From Clavulina sp. PMI_390 (lineage: Eukaryota; Basidiomycota; Agaricomycetes; Cantharellales; Hydnaceae): 64,000 bases of DNA. Below are positions 1 through 12,900 of the stretch, one piece after another. The notes below the pieces were generated by a model. That model was not told where the DNA came from and did not search any database. It was given only the letters and a program-made list of their open reading frames with translations. A program made the translations under genes and the position numbers. How positions within the stretch are numbered: the stretch's first letter is position 1; the number at the start of each line of letters is the position of its first letter. The DNA lies in contig WIDE01000006.1 in NCBI GenBank assembly GCA_015039315.1, positions 65,871 to 129,870 on the forward strand. The letters are read 5' to 3'.

Positions 1-2522
1 ATCGCCTGTCGGCGCGCATTATAATCACCTGTCATACGCAACAGACGCTTCTTGGTGCTGAGGTCGTCCTTGTGCTTCTGGAGGGCAGCCTTCAGCGTCA
101 TCTCTGCATTCTGCTCATGCGTAAGGCGATCCTCTTCTTGTTGTCGTTCGTAATCAATTGCAAGGAGAGGAGCTTCCTCCTTACGGTACGCGCGCTCCAT
201 ATGGTCGACGCGCTTGTGGAGAATACGGAGACGCTCGGTGAGGTCGCGCTTTTCTTTGTCGAGTTGCTCGACTTGGAGACGAACGAGCTTGTTCGTGTCG
301 TACTTCTCGATATCCTATCGAAAGCAATGCCTATGAGTTCACTTATTGATAACAAATAAAATCAGCAAACGAACCTCATCATTAATCTTAAGACCGCCCT
401 TTGCGATCAAGTTCTTTGCCAAATTCTTGGCTTCTTCTTTGTTGGCGGTCTCGATCTCCTTCTGGATGCGCTCAGCCTCCCTCCTACGCGCGGTGGCGAT
501 GGCATTGCGAGCATCCTCTTCTTGCTTCCTCCTCGCCGCCTCTGCCCTCCTGCTCTCTTCCTCCTGCTTCTTACGCACGCTGAGCTCCGCGAGTAGTTCG
601 GCACGGCGAGTGATCATCACGCGACGGATAGCAAGCTGGTGACGCTCATCCTCAGCGGTTTTGACCAAGTTCTCAAACTTGGCCTGGGCGGCTTGAGCCT
701 CCTCCTCAGAATCAACTGGGAAGAGCTCGGTGATGGCGCTTGACAGGGCAGTAGCAAGACGAGAGAAACGGGTGCGAATGAGATCAGCGGGTGCAGATTG
801 AAGCTGGCCAGCGGAGGATTGCGCTGCTGTGGTGGAGGTAGAAGCGCCAGGGGTAGAAGTGCTCCCAAAGAGGTCGGTAACAAAGGTGATGCATCCTTCG
901 ACGTGATCGACCCGAACATTGAGCTCGCCGCGGCGCGCACAAGCCATGATGAGGGCTTCAAGCTTGTTCGCGTCCCAGATCTCCTGGGTAGGGGCAGTGG
1001 CACCTTCCGCAGTAGCAAGGTTCCATGGCTCGTTCAGGGGAGCCACGAGCTCAGAGATATAGGGAATGCGAACAGTCGAGTAAACCTGACCTAGTTGGGA
1101 GAGCAATCGAGAAAGTAGGACTCGATGCAGGTGGGGAATATACGGAGCGTACACAGGGTCCGCAGCCAGAGAACGGAAAATGGGAGCAGCCGTCTCACAC
1201 ATGGTAAGAGGATGCAGGTCTACCTCCAGGATCTGATAGAGTGCTTGGACCTCGGGGCGCGAGACAGCCAAAGTGTTACGCAGAAGCTGTTGAACAGCAG
1301 GGCATAAGGTGATGAATATTACCAGTTTCATAAATTCTTAATACTCACAGCATCACGAAGCAAGCCGGAACGCTTGGGAGCCTTGTTGAAGCCAACCAAG
1401 GCAGCGAGGCGGGCTGCCTTCGAGCGTGACTCCTCCTCTTCGCCGTCGACGACAGGGATAGCCAATGCACTGATCAGCACGAGACCAGCAAGTTGGGCAA
1501 GCTCCGCATCTGTTTTGCCACCCATTCCTCGGACAACACCATAGTATTTGGACCACGCCGCTGCGTGGTAGAGCGCATTCCCACTTGTGAGGAAGATGCG
1601 CGTGAGCTGCTCATAGTAGTTCGCCATCATAGCAGGGCGAGGGGCCTTCTTCGCGAGCGTCAAAAGGTTATGAATATCCTCGACAGAGCGGAAAGCCTCC
1701 TGCCAGAGCTCAAGCTCGACGGAAGCATTGAGCTGGGCAAAGCGCGTATCGAGATAGCGCTGCAAGGTATCCGCATCTGAAAGATTGATAGCGAACTGCT
1801 GATTTGGCATGTTCGCGTATTTGGCGACATTGGCGAGGTGGAGGCGAAGGGTTTCGCACAATCTCCTGAACTCGACCTTGCGACCGTATTTTAGGCAGAA
1901 CTTGAAGGCCATACCAGCGACGTGCTACATCCAATGAAGAAGTTTACTTATGAGCATTGGGTGTTCAAAAATTGACAACCACGAGTGGACATACCTGGTA
2001 GATAACTTCCAAGCGAGCATTATTCTTTAGAGTCTCGAGGGCGGTGCGATAGCTTTCCCACGAGAATTTGAGCCAAGGAGTCACTAGGGCTCGATCGGTG
2101 CGGTCTTTGCTTTGATCACCGCTGACCGCACCCAATAGCACGTCCTCAGGCGTTTCGCTAGCTTCGAGATCGTCAACCTCAAGATTGACAGCCTTCTCAG
2201 CTTGCTCCTGCGCCTCCTGGACTTTTGCGTCCGCAAGCGACAGGAATCTTTTTACGACAGTCTCGACAGAGCTGACAGAAAGGTTTTGGGCGATATTTTT
2301 GTACTGCATTAGACCCTCTTTTGCAGTACGACCTCTGCGCATGTCGACACAGAGCTCGACAAAGCGTAACATGATTGGCTCCAGAGAAGTGATGGGAGTA
2401 GAGCGGAATCGTTTTGAGCTGAACATTTCGGTGAACGATTGCAAGGCGGCATTTTGCTGACCGGCAGAGATCAGTCCTTCCGCTTGCTTAAGGACAGTCT
2501 CTGGTTTGGAGAAAGGAGCCAT
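1..2522 (-). CDS. TIF32: eIF3 subunit A, 5' part (truncated at window start)
   Basis: Largest scaffold subunit of translation initiation factor eIF3, which binds the 40S ribosome in the cytoplasm. I read four exons: 2522-1995, 1924-1349, 1286-375 and 314 to beyond base 1, all phase 0, giving at least 776 codons. The start ATG at 2522 opens with [18 protein letters not shown], the family's usual N terminus. It is followed by the helical PCI-type region ([12 protein letters not shown], then [16 protein letters not shown]). Towards the window edge comes a long charged Lys/Glu/Arg-rich coiled-coil segment ([19 protein letters not shown]), as expected for the spectrin-like part. The C-terminal repeats lie outside the window. 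Nothing looks broken. Identification is by recognised motifs and order, not by a search. Confidence 0.93.
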
Positions 2523-4044
2523 GATAGTGAGATAGCCTCAACAAAGATCCGACTTGTTCAAGCCGGATTTGGAGGCCGAAAGCGATAGCAAGGGCCTCAG
2601 GAACGATATCAGAATGTACGATGGGGGGCTAGATCGCTAGGCAGTGCAAGTCGAGGACCGCAAAAAAGTGTGGTCCTAGATCAGGAGTAGCAAAAATCAC
2701 AGTTTAGCTCGCGTTCGACCTGGGATCCAGCTGAGAATATGGCGAGCCTCGAATCACTCACTGTAGCGGACGATGTTTTAGTCTAGAAAGACGTTCAAAG
2801 ACGCGCACGCCGATGAGGAAGAATCGTCAAAGTGCACGTGACTTAAGCGCCCTGGGAACCAACATCAGCGCTTCCATCCAAACCACCACTAGCTATCGCA
2901 TTCCACTGCTACTGATTGTAAATTTGATGGACAACATTTTAGGCGTCCTTTGTGTTGATATTGCTGGCGCCTTATGTGTGGATTTTAGCACTTACCGTGC
3001 GCGCGAATTTGTCAAGCTGGCCAGCTCCTAAGGTTGACATTGATCCATTCAGGGCATAATTGTGCTCACTACTTTTCACAACGCTGTTGTGGATCCCGTT
3101 CTGGGACTGAGGAAAACGATGAAGAAGATTCTGAGACGGAAACGCTGCTAGCTACACCAACTACTCAACCACCCCCTCCTAACGCACCCATGGCGTACGG
3201 AGCTACGTCGGGCTCATAAGGCAGTCCTAGGTACGAATCTGTATCTGAAACGTCATAAATGGTGAGAATTCAAGGCGTTTAACAGCTGTTGAGGCCTCAT
3301 GACCACAGCCGAACGAATACTCCGATCCGCTCCTCCGCGGCAGCGTTGTTGTGGTGGCTGATCAGCAAGACGATCTCTGGTGGCTTCGCTGTTCGTTTTC
3401 GGATCCGGAACTCCTGGCCCAAATCCAGCGCCACGTTGCACGATCTCCCATGCAAAAGATCTCAGGGAGTTGGACTCTTAACTACCATGAGCTGCGACAT
3501 CTGATCACTTTCTCTGTAAATTTCATAATTTCAACATCATCGCCGCGTATCTAGTTCAAACTATTGATATGCTGCCCCCATGAGGTGCCATAAATAACAG
3601 ACACTTGATCTAGTTCCCGCAATCGGCGTTTCCCCAGAGCCATCTTGTTTCAAGTCGTTCAATCGAAGTCCGGCTTTGGGGAATCCTCCTCGGCTCCGTC
3701 CTTCAGTTCCTGGAGACCACGAATTATGAGACCTCATAAGTCGGTTGCTCAATTGAGCCATTAGGGGACTTTCATGAAGTACGGTGCGGCTAATGACAGG
3801 CAATGTCGCAATTTATTCCCCACGCAGCGGCAACGCTCTCGTTTCTGGAGGTAAACCTCCCGCTGATACAGGGCATCGCTCTATGCAACCAGCATAATGC
3901 TCCATCGTTGGAAATGCAGAAGGCGAGAGCTCGATACTTAACATCAGATACCAAGGTCTCCACGGGGATCGCCCTCTCATCACACGTTTGGGGCCCCCCA
4001 AACGTCTGTTCCCTTCCACAAACCCCCCTTTGGAGCAGAGCGCA
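2523..4044. other. Intergenic region with weak coding-like fragments
   Basis: Lies upstream of both eIF3a (-) and the membrane protein gene (+), so it must hold both promoters. Two stretches look faintly coding on the + strand. One at 3034-3219 is acidic then Pro-rich and ends in a stop. One at about 3310-3530 includes DQQDDLWWLRCSFSDPELL. Neither has a clear start, splice sites or a family I recognise. They may be remnants. Confidence 0.35.
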
Positions 4045-6221
4045 ATGTCCAACCTCGACCCCCAGTTCCTGGCATCTCACTTTGCTGGACCCATTCAGGC
4101 TGGTGCCTATGTGAACGCCTTATTCGTCAGTCACTCGCCCTAATCGGAAGAATCATCACAGCCCTAACACTACGCCCCACATCGTCCAGACCGGAATCGC
4201 GCTGATGCAGCTCCAAGTTTATGTGCGAAAGTACAGAAAGTATGTGCCCCGATCTCAATAGCCCCAGTGATCTGTCTAAGCCCATGAAATTCCAGCGACT
4301 CCATAACACTCCGACTGCTAGTTACACTGTGCTGCGCATTGATGACCATAAACACTGCTTTGACGGCCTTTCAAGCATACAACTCAAGTATTATACATTT
4401 CGGTGAGCCAATACTTATACAAGTGCCTTCCAGCGGCCTTCAAAGACTTATAGAACCGATTTGCGTTAGGCAACGCGGAGGCGACATTTACCTTGAGCAT
4501 GCGTACGCCCGTAGATCTTAGTTGTTTGGCTAGTGAAGTGCTCATCCCGATATTTTTCACCCCTTCGCATTCGACAGCCTTCCAGATCGGTACGCTCAAC
4601 TATCCTCAACAGTGGGAATGACTAACTCACAATCTGTGCTAGATTTGGACATGGTTAGTACAGATCAACCACACGAGTACTCCTCTGCAGCCCTCAAGTT
4701 TCATAATCTGCTCTCCAGCTGATCTTACCTGCTACTCTCGTCCAAATCTTCTTTTCATGGTATGTGGAGATCTTCATCACTGAAATGCACCAGAAACTCA
4801 ACCCTTTTCTTTAATAGGAGAGTAAAACGATTAACAGGTAGGAACTGGGTGCTCGCTTTGGTGATTATTTGCGCCATCTTCCAGTGGTGTAAGCGTTTCC
4901 CAATATCAATTGCATCTTCAGTCCCGCTAAAATTCCATCTATGCGCCCGATAGCTATCACAATCGCCTCGGCTATTAGTACGTGAAGAGAGAGAGAGTTC
5001 CCTAGGCACTTGAGATTGAGACTGACAAGCTTTCCCTTAGTTGGCCATCAACATGCGTCGATCCTCCAAGTGCTTTCCCTCACCGCGTATGCTCTTTATA
5101 AAGCTCTGGTTTCAATATGCTGAGACTTTTTTCTTGCAGATGGGCCTTGGGGCTAGCAGCAGATATCCTTATCACAACAAATCTCGTCCTCTTCTTTGTA
5201 GGCTCTGTCATCGAAAGCATTTGGATATTCGACTGAAGACGTTTATTCCCACAGCGTACCCATAAGACAGGGTTTTCTGATACAGATGATTTCCTTGGGA
5301 AGTTGAACCGAGGTATGTCTTCTAGCTTGAACAAAATTCAGCGCGATTCCTCATAATTCCGATGGCCTCAGTGACCGTTCAGACTGGCGTGATTATTTCA
5401 ACGTGGAACATTGCGATTATCATTGTCACAGTAAGCAAACTGTGGATTTTAGCCCATGCTTGTGCTTGCTGATTCATTGTGTGCGCGACAGGCGACTACG
5501 GTATGTTGTAACCCGACGACGGCTCCTAGCATGATCATATAATTTTCCTTCTACACAGTCCGACTTTACGGATTTCGCTTTCATCGTCGCATTCCCTCCG
5601 CTCTATGTTATTACCTTATTATCCTCCCGTAAGCGTCATTGCATTCCTCCTGAGCTCCGTCCCACTCAATAAACCATCCCACTTGTAGTGAATTCGCGAC
5701 ATTCGACAAGCACTGGCAATCATTGGTCTGATGACACACCATGGACAAATTCTGGCACTGTGACTGCACCTCGGCGGGTACGACGAACTATCAACATCGT
5801 CCATGTGGTATTGTCACTAACACTCTCTCCGCTATAGACAATCAATCATGGCCAATCTCAGATCCAAGTTACTCGTACTTTCGAGCAAATCGAGGCGTTC
5901 CAGCTTGAAGAGCGATTACCCACTCACGCGGCTCATGAGCCAGCCAACCCCAAACCAGCTTCCAACCATCCATTTGCCACCTCTCGAGGAGCCGCACAAG
6001 CTATGACGAATAGCAAGATCTCTCATCTGGTTAATATGCCACCTCGTGAAACTTCGCGACGTGATATTGATGAGGAAAGCGAGGGTGGGAAGGCGGATCT
6101 CGAGCTGGGGAGTGACGATGTGAGGCTTAACCTTCCACGCAGCCGTAATAGCTCTGGAGTCCCACAGTATGAAGTTTTCGATGGAACGCAGCAGACCGAC
6201 ACAAAAGGCCGAGCAGTATGA
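4045..6221 (+). CDS. Multi-spanning membrane protein, DUF6534 type
   Basis: Integral membrane protein of a family greatly expanded in Agaricomycetes; no biochemical role is established. The ATG at 4045 starts MSNLDPQFLASHFAGPIQAG. Further exons carry hydrophobic segments: around 4310-4400 (TLCCALMTINTALTAFQAYN), 4800-4890 (RVKRLTGRNWVLALVIICAI), 5140-5210 (ALGLAADILITTNLVLFFVG), then a loop RTHKTGFSDTDDFLGKLNR at about 5256-5315, and another segment at 5340-5430. The loop containing R-x-x-x-TGF-x-x-TD is typical of the family. The last exon encodes a hydrophilic tail (NMPPRETSRRDIDEESEGG) ending at 6221. Introns are short, with GT..AG ends; several exon limits are approximate. The family call rests on motif pattern and could be wrong in name. 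Confidence 0.62.
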
Positions 6222-7375
6222 GGGATACCATTGTAGACTGAAGTGTGTAACAGCTGTGTTGTCTGTGCCTACTTCGACCCTATAGAACCTACTGTTGTGC
6301 TGTAATCTATGTAATACAGGGCGTAATTGCTAATTCATTAATGTAATAAGGTACCAACCCTTTCCTTCCAGTTCCTCAGAGCTCACTACGGCTCGCTCAG
6401 CTCCAACCCATCACTGATCTTGCATTGCCCTTGGTGATAGCTCCCTGATTCAGTATCGTCCCATGCGTTCGCACCACTATGTGGGGTGCTGGACAATTTG
6501 AATCAAATAGGTTACCAAACGTTTCCCCCTCTAGATCCTTGTGATAGAAGCATACCCTGATGGCCAATCGTCCACATGGAAGTTTAAGCACTAGTTAAGC
6601 TTTCCAGTATTTATCCGCTCATCGTGGTCGATTTCCTAACAACAGGCACTAGTTAGCGTAACAAGTACTGAGATCGGACCGGAGCTCTCACCAACGTTTA
6701 TCGAGGAAATCGTCGGGGCTCGTCACTTCGCCTCGTTTGGCCGTCGCCGCAATACCCTATATGGAGCTTTACCAGTTTGGTGGAAGCACCACTGGTCGTT
6801 CATGGGAAGGATCAGAGTTGTTTGTGGCAACAGCCGTTTCTCACACCGCGGGATCCTCAGTGGCGATCAGACTTTGTGGGCCTGTCAGTGTCAGGCTCGG
6901 GGCGAGACGGAGATGAGCTAGCCGACTGCGCTCAGAAGTCCCAGTAGCAGAAGTTCAGGAGTAATTCAACAGGCTGGCGATCCTCGTTTACAAGTGACCA
7001 GCGGGCTCACTGAATCTTTCAGGAAGCTCTGGAGTTACACGCAGAATTATATTGAGTGTTTCACAACGATTTCTGACCTCCTGCTGCCTCACGTAATTAG
7101 TGGCATCAACCATTTGTCGGTTGTGGCCCTCCAAGACGCATAAGGAAAACAATGAAAAACAAAGAGGCACAAATACTCTGAGACTTACTCGACTCCATCG
7201 TACCCTCACTGGTGAATCTGGACGGGGGAGGAAGGGTTGATTGAAATGAGCACATATATGGCCCCGTGTCTATCTATCTAGCTTATCATAAAGTGTCGGG
7301 GTACCAGTGGGCCGCATCCTCCACTCCTCCGACAACCTAAACTTTGGCAATCAAAAACAATATTTGGAACATAGA
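6222..7375. other. Intergenic region
   Basis: 3' flank of the membrane protein gene and upstream region of F-box copy A. I see no convincing reading frame, RNA gene or repeat in it. Confidence 0.5.
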
Positions 7376-9403
7376 ATGGACCATCAACGCGGTTCATCCG
7401 GCACGATCGTTTCGCCAAACCATACCAACTTAGCATCAAGCCTCCGCTTAAATCTAGCTCGTCTTCCTGAAGAAGTTATTGTATCCATTCTTGCAGAAGA
7501 GCTTGACCCCTGGGACCTCACGGCCATTAGCTAGGTTTGCTCAAACTGTGAAGAACCTCAGATCATACACATGCATCTGATGTATCCATGTAGACCTGCC
7601 GATCCCTTCGACGATGTGCGGGCCTTAATGCATTGCGGAAGTTTGCCTGGTCTCGAGCAGGTGACAAGCTACCACCACTACCCCTTCCGGCCCTACAACT
7701 CGGCGAAGGTCTCTTGGGAGACTCAGAATCCCAGCCGCTCGATCAGGGTCGGCAGAGGTTCTCTCCGTCAGAGTGTGACTACCCTGATTCAACGGACCCA
7801 CCAGATTTCGCGGCTTCTTTTCGTCAGATAATGCGAACGCAACATCTTCTTCAGCTAAGACAGATAAGAATTAGGCCGGTTCTCCAGGCCCTCTACGAAC
7901 AATCCACAACAGCTGGCCTCAACGGGATGGCCCTAATTGGAGATGGATTATTTGTTGTAACATGGGATGTCGAAACTATCTTCCTGTATGACATTCAGCG
8001 CAAGACAAACTACGAAATCCTTCTACGGAACCATTTCATCACTGGGGAGAGCTTCTATCTGTGTGGCAGAAAAGGTGTTCTGTTCGCCGCCCCAACGCTG
8101 CAGTGAGCGAATTTCCAGCGAATTAATTACAGTGCACACGACTGACCAGCATCCCATAGCCAAAGTGGCGGCGTACAGCTATGTTTCCAACCTCTTAGGA
8201 CCACGATCGACCAACTCAGACCTCCCACTACCGAGCATCTTGGCATCATTCCCTATCGACCACGTTCGATCCTCGTCATAGTTGGATTCTCTGCACATCG
8301 CTATCTCATTGTAGCCGATCAGCGAGGACCTTATGGCAATTCTTATGTGCGAGTTTTTGACCTAGTTGAAGGCAAAAAGCGCTCCCTTCTTATCAACGTA
8401 GATGCTCGATCTCTCAATCCACATATCCGATTGTGCTGATACCCGTGCTTTGCCCATAGTATGATGTATATGAAGCCGAAATTCATTACAACGGCAATTT
8501 AGTCTTGGTTGTCCACAGCAATGACCGCCTCTCTCACCTCGTCATGATTGTCCCTCTTGCACAATTGCATGAAACCCCTCAACTTTCTCAAGCACCATGC
8601 TGCGTCTTCCGGTTTCCTAAGACAACAGGATTCTATGGAATCTCCATGAAGCAGATCCCTCCATCATCTATTTCGCACAGGGTAGCTCCACCAACGGAGA
8701 TTCTATTGTGGTCCCAACAAACTGGCTCTTCGGCCCTCGCAGTAGTGTCATTCGAGCCCATCATGCCGCTTTCGTCAGAGCCTGAATTCAGTGACTGGAA
8801 TACCCTCGCAATCACTCAAATTTTGTCTTCATTGAGGGACAATATGCCACTTTCACAGGCATCATCTGAAGCTACCAAAATCCGATCTTCTGCAGGATCA
8901 GCCAAATCATCAGAAATGGCTGGCGCAATCTTTTCGAGCCACGCCGTTCACAGCCATTCGGACTCCCTCATCCCTCACCCGTGAACTCCGAAGCGAACAC
9001 CTTGTGGGATCAGAACGTGCGCTTGGCATCGTCAGAGTTGGGTGGCGGCCAACGCCTGCTGAGTCTGGGGAAGATATTCAGTTCTAGAGCCCCTCCTACA
9101 CCGGGTCTAGTATTGAGCGAATACTGTTCTTCACCGCGAGGGATTGTGCAACGGCCAGTGTACGTTGATTATAGCCCACCCTCTCAAGAAAGTGGGATGA
9201 AGAGCATTCCAATCCCGACTACTAAGAACGATGAAGGGGTTGCACCTGACCTGTCTGATGACGATCATCTCCAGCCGTTCTCAGTGGGCGAGGATGCATA
9301 CATTAGCTACTTCCGATGGAGTGAGGTTTCTGGGTACATAGTGGTGAAGGTTATCGATCGTAAAGAGAAGACAGAAAGGATCGGGTTGTTCGAATTCTGC
9401 TAA
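7376..9403 (+). pseudogene. F-box protein family, copy A, broken
   Basis: Belongs to a family of F-box proteins (SCF ubiquitin-ligase substrate receptors) with six members here. The four-exon plan matches its paralogs: 7376-7534, 7594-8102, 8160-8397 and 8460-9403. Exon 1 (53 codons, the same length as copy D) encodes the F-box core LPEEVIVSILAEELDPWDL. Its last codon, at 7532-7534, is TAG where paralogs have CAG (Gln) directly before the GT donor. Exon 4 is 944 bases, not a multiple of three. Its frame must change between about 8870 and 8980, because the first frame stops at 8982-8984 while the conserved C terminus (YFRWSEVSG and IGLFEFC) lies in another frame. Two independent lesions make it a probable pseudogene. 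The C-terminal part resembles copies B-D. Sequencing error or an unusual splice is possible for one lesion, less likely for both. Confidence 0.8.
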
Positions 9404-9963
9404 TGTCAAATGATTGTGTCAAACACCAGAAATCACGATAGCCTTGATAGTTAAAAGGGAATTGATTGTAGTACCAAACTGTAAAGAACCTTGGACAAAC
9501 GCAGTACTAGTACATTCAAATGAGAAATGGAACAATGGGAAAGCCAATACGTGTACATCAACATTGCAGCAGCCTGTGGAGAGGAGATGAGAGAGCATAC
9601 AGAAGTAGGAATGTTTAGAACTACAGATTTAAGGGGTGAGTTATTGGAGTAGCAGGACGTTATAGAGTGATTGGGAGGATGGCAGGAAGTGGAGGATACA
9701 TGATACCTTGAGGGAAGGGGCTGTGAAACGAGCAGCAACCATGCTGCAGAACTAGAGGGCTAGCCTGTGAAGAAAGCAGATAAACATAGCTATGAGTGCC
9801 GTCAGCACTATGGAGTCCAGAAATACAAGCGGGAACGAGAACGAGAGCAGGCATATAGGTCGAAAAAAAAAACGAAATCAATGAGCGTGAAGACACAGAG
9901 GAATAAAGAGTATTTTCGACTCCATGACGGCCCTAGAGACGATTGAGAGTAGTGGCATAGAGG
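9404..9963. other. Convergent intergenic region
   Basis: 3' flanks of F-box copy A (+) and the FHA gene (-). It holds a short A-run near 9863-9872. No gene seen. Confidence 0.5.
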
Positions 9964-12900
9964 CTAGAAGAAGGCGAGGCCAGCCCACGTAAGCACGCTG
10001 CCCGCCACGGCACCAGTGATGAAGCCCCTCAGATTCGACGAGGATGGGCTCAAGCGAGCACGCTTACGCGGCCGTTCCTCATCCTCCGCGTCAGCTATCG
10101 ACTGGATATCAACGGGTTGTTGAGTATCATCCAAGTCCATCCCATCATGGGCGACCAATGGTTCGGGGTCGATGTTGAGATGCTGAACGGGAGGGGTCTT
10201 CAGCTCCTCATCATGAGCTGACAGATCGGAGCCGGAAGTAACAGAGAATCTGCGCGCACGGGCGGCAGGTAGTGGGGAGATCTCGCGATCGCGAGAGGGA
10301 TGCTGCTGTTGTGCTCGGGGGAGAGCGAAGTGGGGTGTAATCCTCGTAGAGTCATCAGGAACACTGGTATTGACCTCTTCGGTCGTGTCATCGGATTCTG
10401 GGAAGGGCCGTTTTAGCGTGGGTTTTGCCGCGAGGATTCCCGTTGAGCTTTGGACCTCAGTTGTCGTACTGGCCACCTCCATCACTCGTTGGATGACCGT
10501 ATCAATGTCATTAATAGGCATCATCGTGGACTCGGTGTCAGACTCGGTGCCCGGAGCTGGTGGAGCAGGTGTCTCTTGATTCGCTCCCGCATCAAGGCTC
10601 TCGCCTTCCACAGCAGAAGCAATGGCCTCGATAGCATCCTTGACGCAGTGTTCGAAATCCCAATTAGGGTGGAGAGGATCTTCGCTCATGTGCTCATGAC
10701 GCTCTACCCGGGTCTCTGGCTCGTCCTCTTCAGGTTGTTCAGGAGCAACATTGCTAGGCGCGGCCATGGGCACTGCTTGAACCGCAGCCATAACGGGAGT
10801 GGGAGGCTGGGTGAGGTCCACGATTGGAAGCTCCTTCGCTGGAACGACGAGGCCAGCGTCAATAGGAGCGGTCGGCTCATCCGTCACTGAAGCAGGTACT
10901 TGCTGCTCAACAGGGAACCAGCTCGGGACTTGTCGTGGCTCAAGGGACGATCCCCACATGGGGCCCGCCAAACCAGGGTTCGGGTTCGGGGGCAATCCAG
11001 CTTCTTGAGCAGCTCTGGCGATATCCGCAGTGGTCGTCACAGAGCACAAGGGGTAGTGATAGAATGAGAGGTCAACCTTCGAGCTGGGCATGAAAGGTGG
11101 CGGAGGAGGAGGAAGAGCATGAGGAAGACTGAGGGGATGGGGCAAGAGGCCAACGACAGGAGGGAGTGTGATCGCTGAGCTGTCAGTCGGCAGTGATGCC
11201 CATGCTGGAGTCGGCGCAATGGGAGGGAGCCTCACGTGGAACGGAGAAGCAGACTTTGGCGCAACATCGCTGTCCATATCCGAGGTTTCTTCTCCGTCAT
11301 TGTCACTATCGCCACCGAAAATCCCTCTCATCATTCGCTCCGTGCGCGCAGCGCCTCTCGTGTATTCCACCTCACTCTCGTTGGATTCTCCACTGCTATA
11401 GGAGTCATCGCTGTCCTCATCGTGCTCGATGAAAGGACCTCTGTGAACATCTTCTTCAGCGTCACTGTCCATATCTTCGCTATCACTCGCCGACTCTGAA
11501 TCAGAGCCAACAAAGATAGGTGCCTGAACACTCGACCCAGTAGATCCTTGCGACAACGGAAGAGGCCGCAAAAGTTGAGAGTTTTGGGAGAGGTCCAAGT
11601 CAAGCACGATAGGATCGCGTGAGCTGGCACCAGCAAGAAGGTTGGGTTTGAAGTGTGGTCCGACATCAACAAGTTTCCCCTTTCCCTTGTCCAATCGTTT
11701 AACTTCAACAACCGATTCCGCATCTGAACTCGAGTCTGAGTCCTCTTGTGAGCTCACCGGGGGAGAGATCTCTCCAAGATGAATGAGCGACGAGAGTGCC
11801 GTGGGATTATGAGGCGTCGGCATATGAAGGTAGAAAGGCTTGCTTGGAGCATAAGGCGGAGTAGTGGAACGAACGGGTGCTTGACCGAGAGGTGGGGAGT
11901 AGATGGGAGAAAATAGCTCCGGACTTTCGGGCTCGAAGTTGTCAGGGTATGTGCACTCTTTCGGCGAGTAGCCACCATCAGCGCCAACAAAACGCGTATG
12001 CGTGCCGGGAGCTTGAGGCTGAGCATTGTCGTCAAAGCGCGTGTGCACACCCGAACCTGCAAGGTCCTCCTCGATATCCTTCTCGATCGAGCTGAGATAT
12101 TTGGCATCACCAAAAGGTGCTGAACCAAGGTTGCAAACCGTGAGAGGCCCCACGGCCACCTCAGGGACACAAACAGGCTCTGGGTCATAGATGCACTCGA
12201 ACTCATCCACTTCCGGCACCTCATCATCAATATCATCGTCGTCTGGCTCATCGGCCCCGCTCAGATCCATGTCGTCGTCGAGGTCCTCCATGAACGGAGG
12301 AAGGCCATAGCCGCTGGGGCGGCGCCAAGGCGGGAGGGCTCCGATAACAGAGTGAATGGAGGATTGGCCGAGGGGACCGCGCGGGAAGGCAGCCACGTCC
12401 TCCTCCTTCGATGAGTACTCCTCGGGCTCCTCGTCCTCATCTTCGCTCTCGTGCTCTTCTTCATCGTTAGGCCTAGACTTCTCGAAGACCGCTTTCCAAG
12501 GAGGGGGAGACGCAGCCTCAGCTTCCTCCTCTGAGTCAGTGTCTGATCCGAACACTTCCCGTGCGAGATCACGCAGGCCGTCTGTCGTCCTCGGCAAAGC
12601 TGAAGGAGGGCCTTGGGCGCTGTACACGTCATGCGGATAGCGATCGTAACGAGAACGCGAGCGCCCGCTGTGAAGAGCTGGAAGGCCATAACCTCGGTCA
12701 ATGTCGGAGAAGTCAGACGTGGACTCGGATGAATCGTAAGGCTCTCCGTCTCCATCTTCATCTTCCCAAGCGTTGATACCAAATCGGTTGGGTGGCGATG
12801 CAGAAGTAGTAGTGGTGATGGTTAGGCTTGATTGGTTAGACGCGAGAGGGGTCGTGGTGGCGGAACTCATCCTGTCATAACATTGCAAAATTAGATCAGT

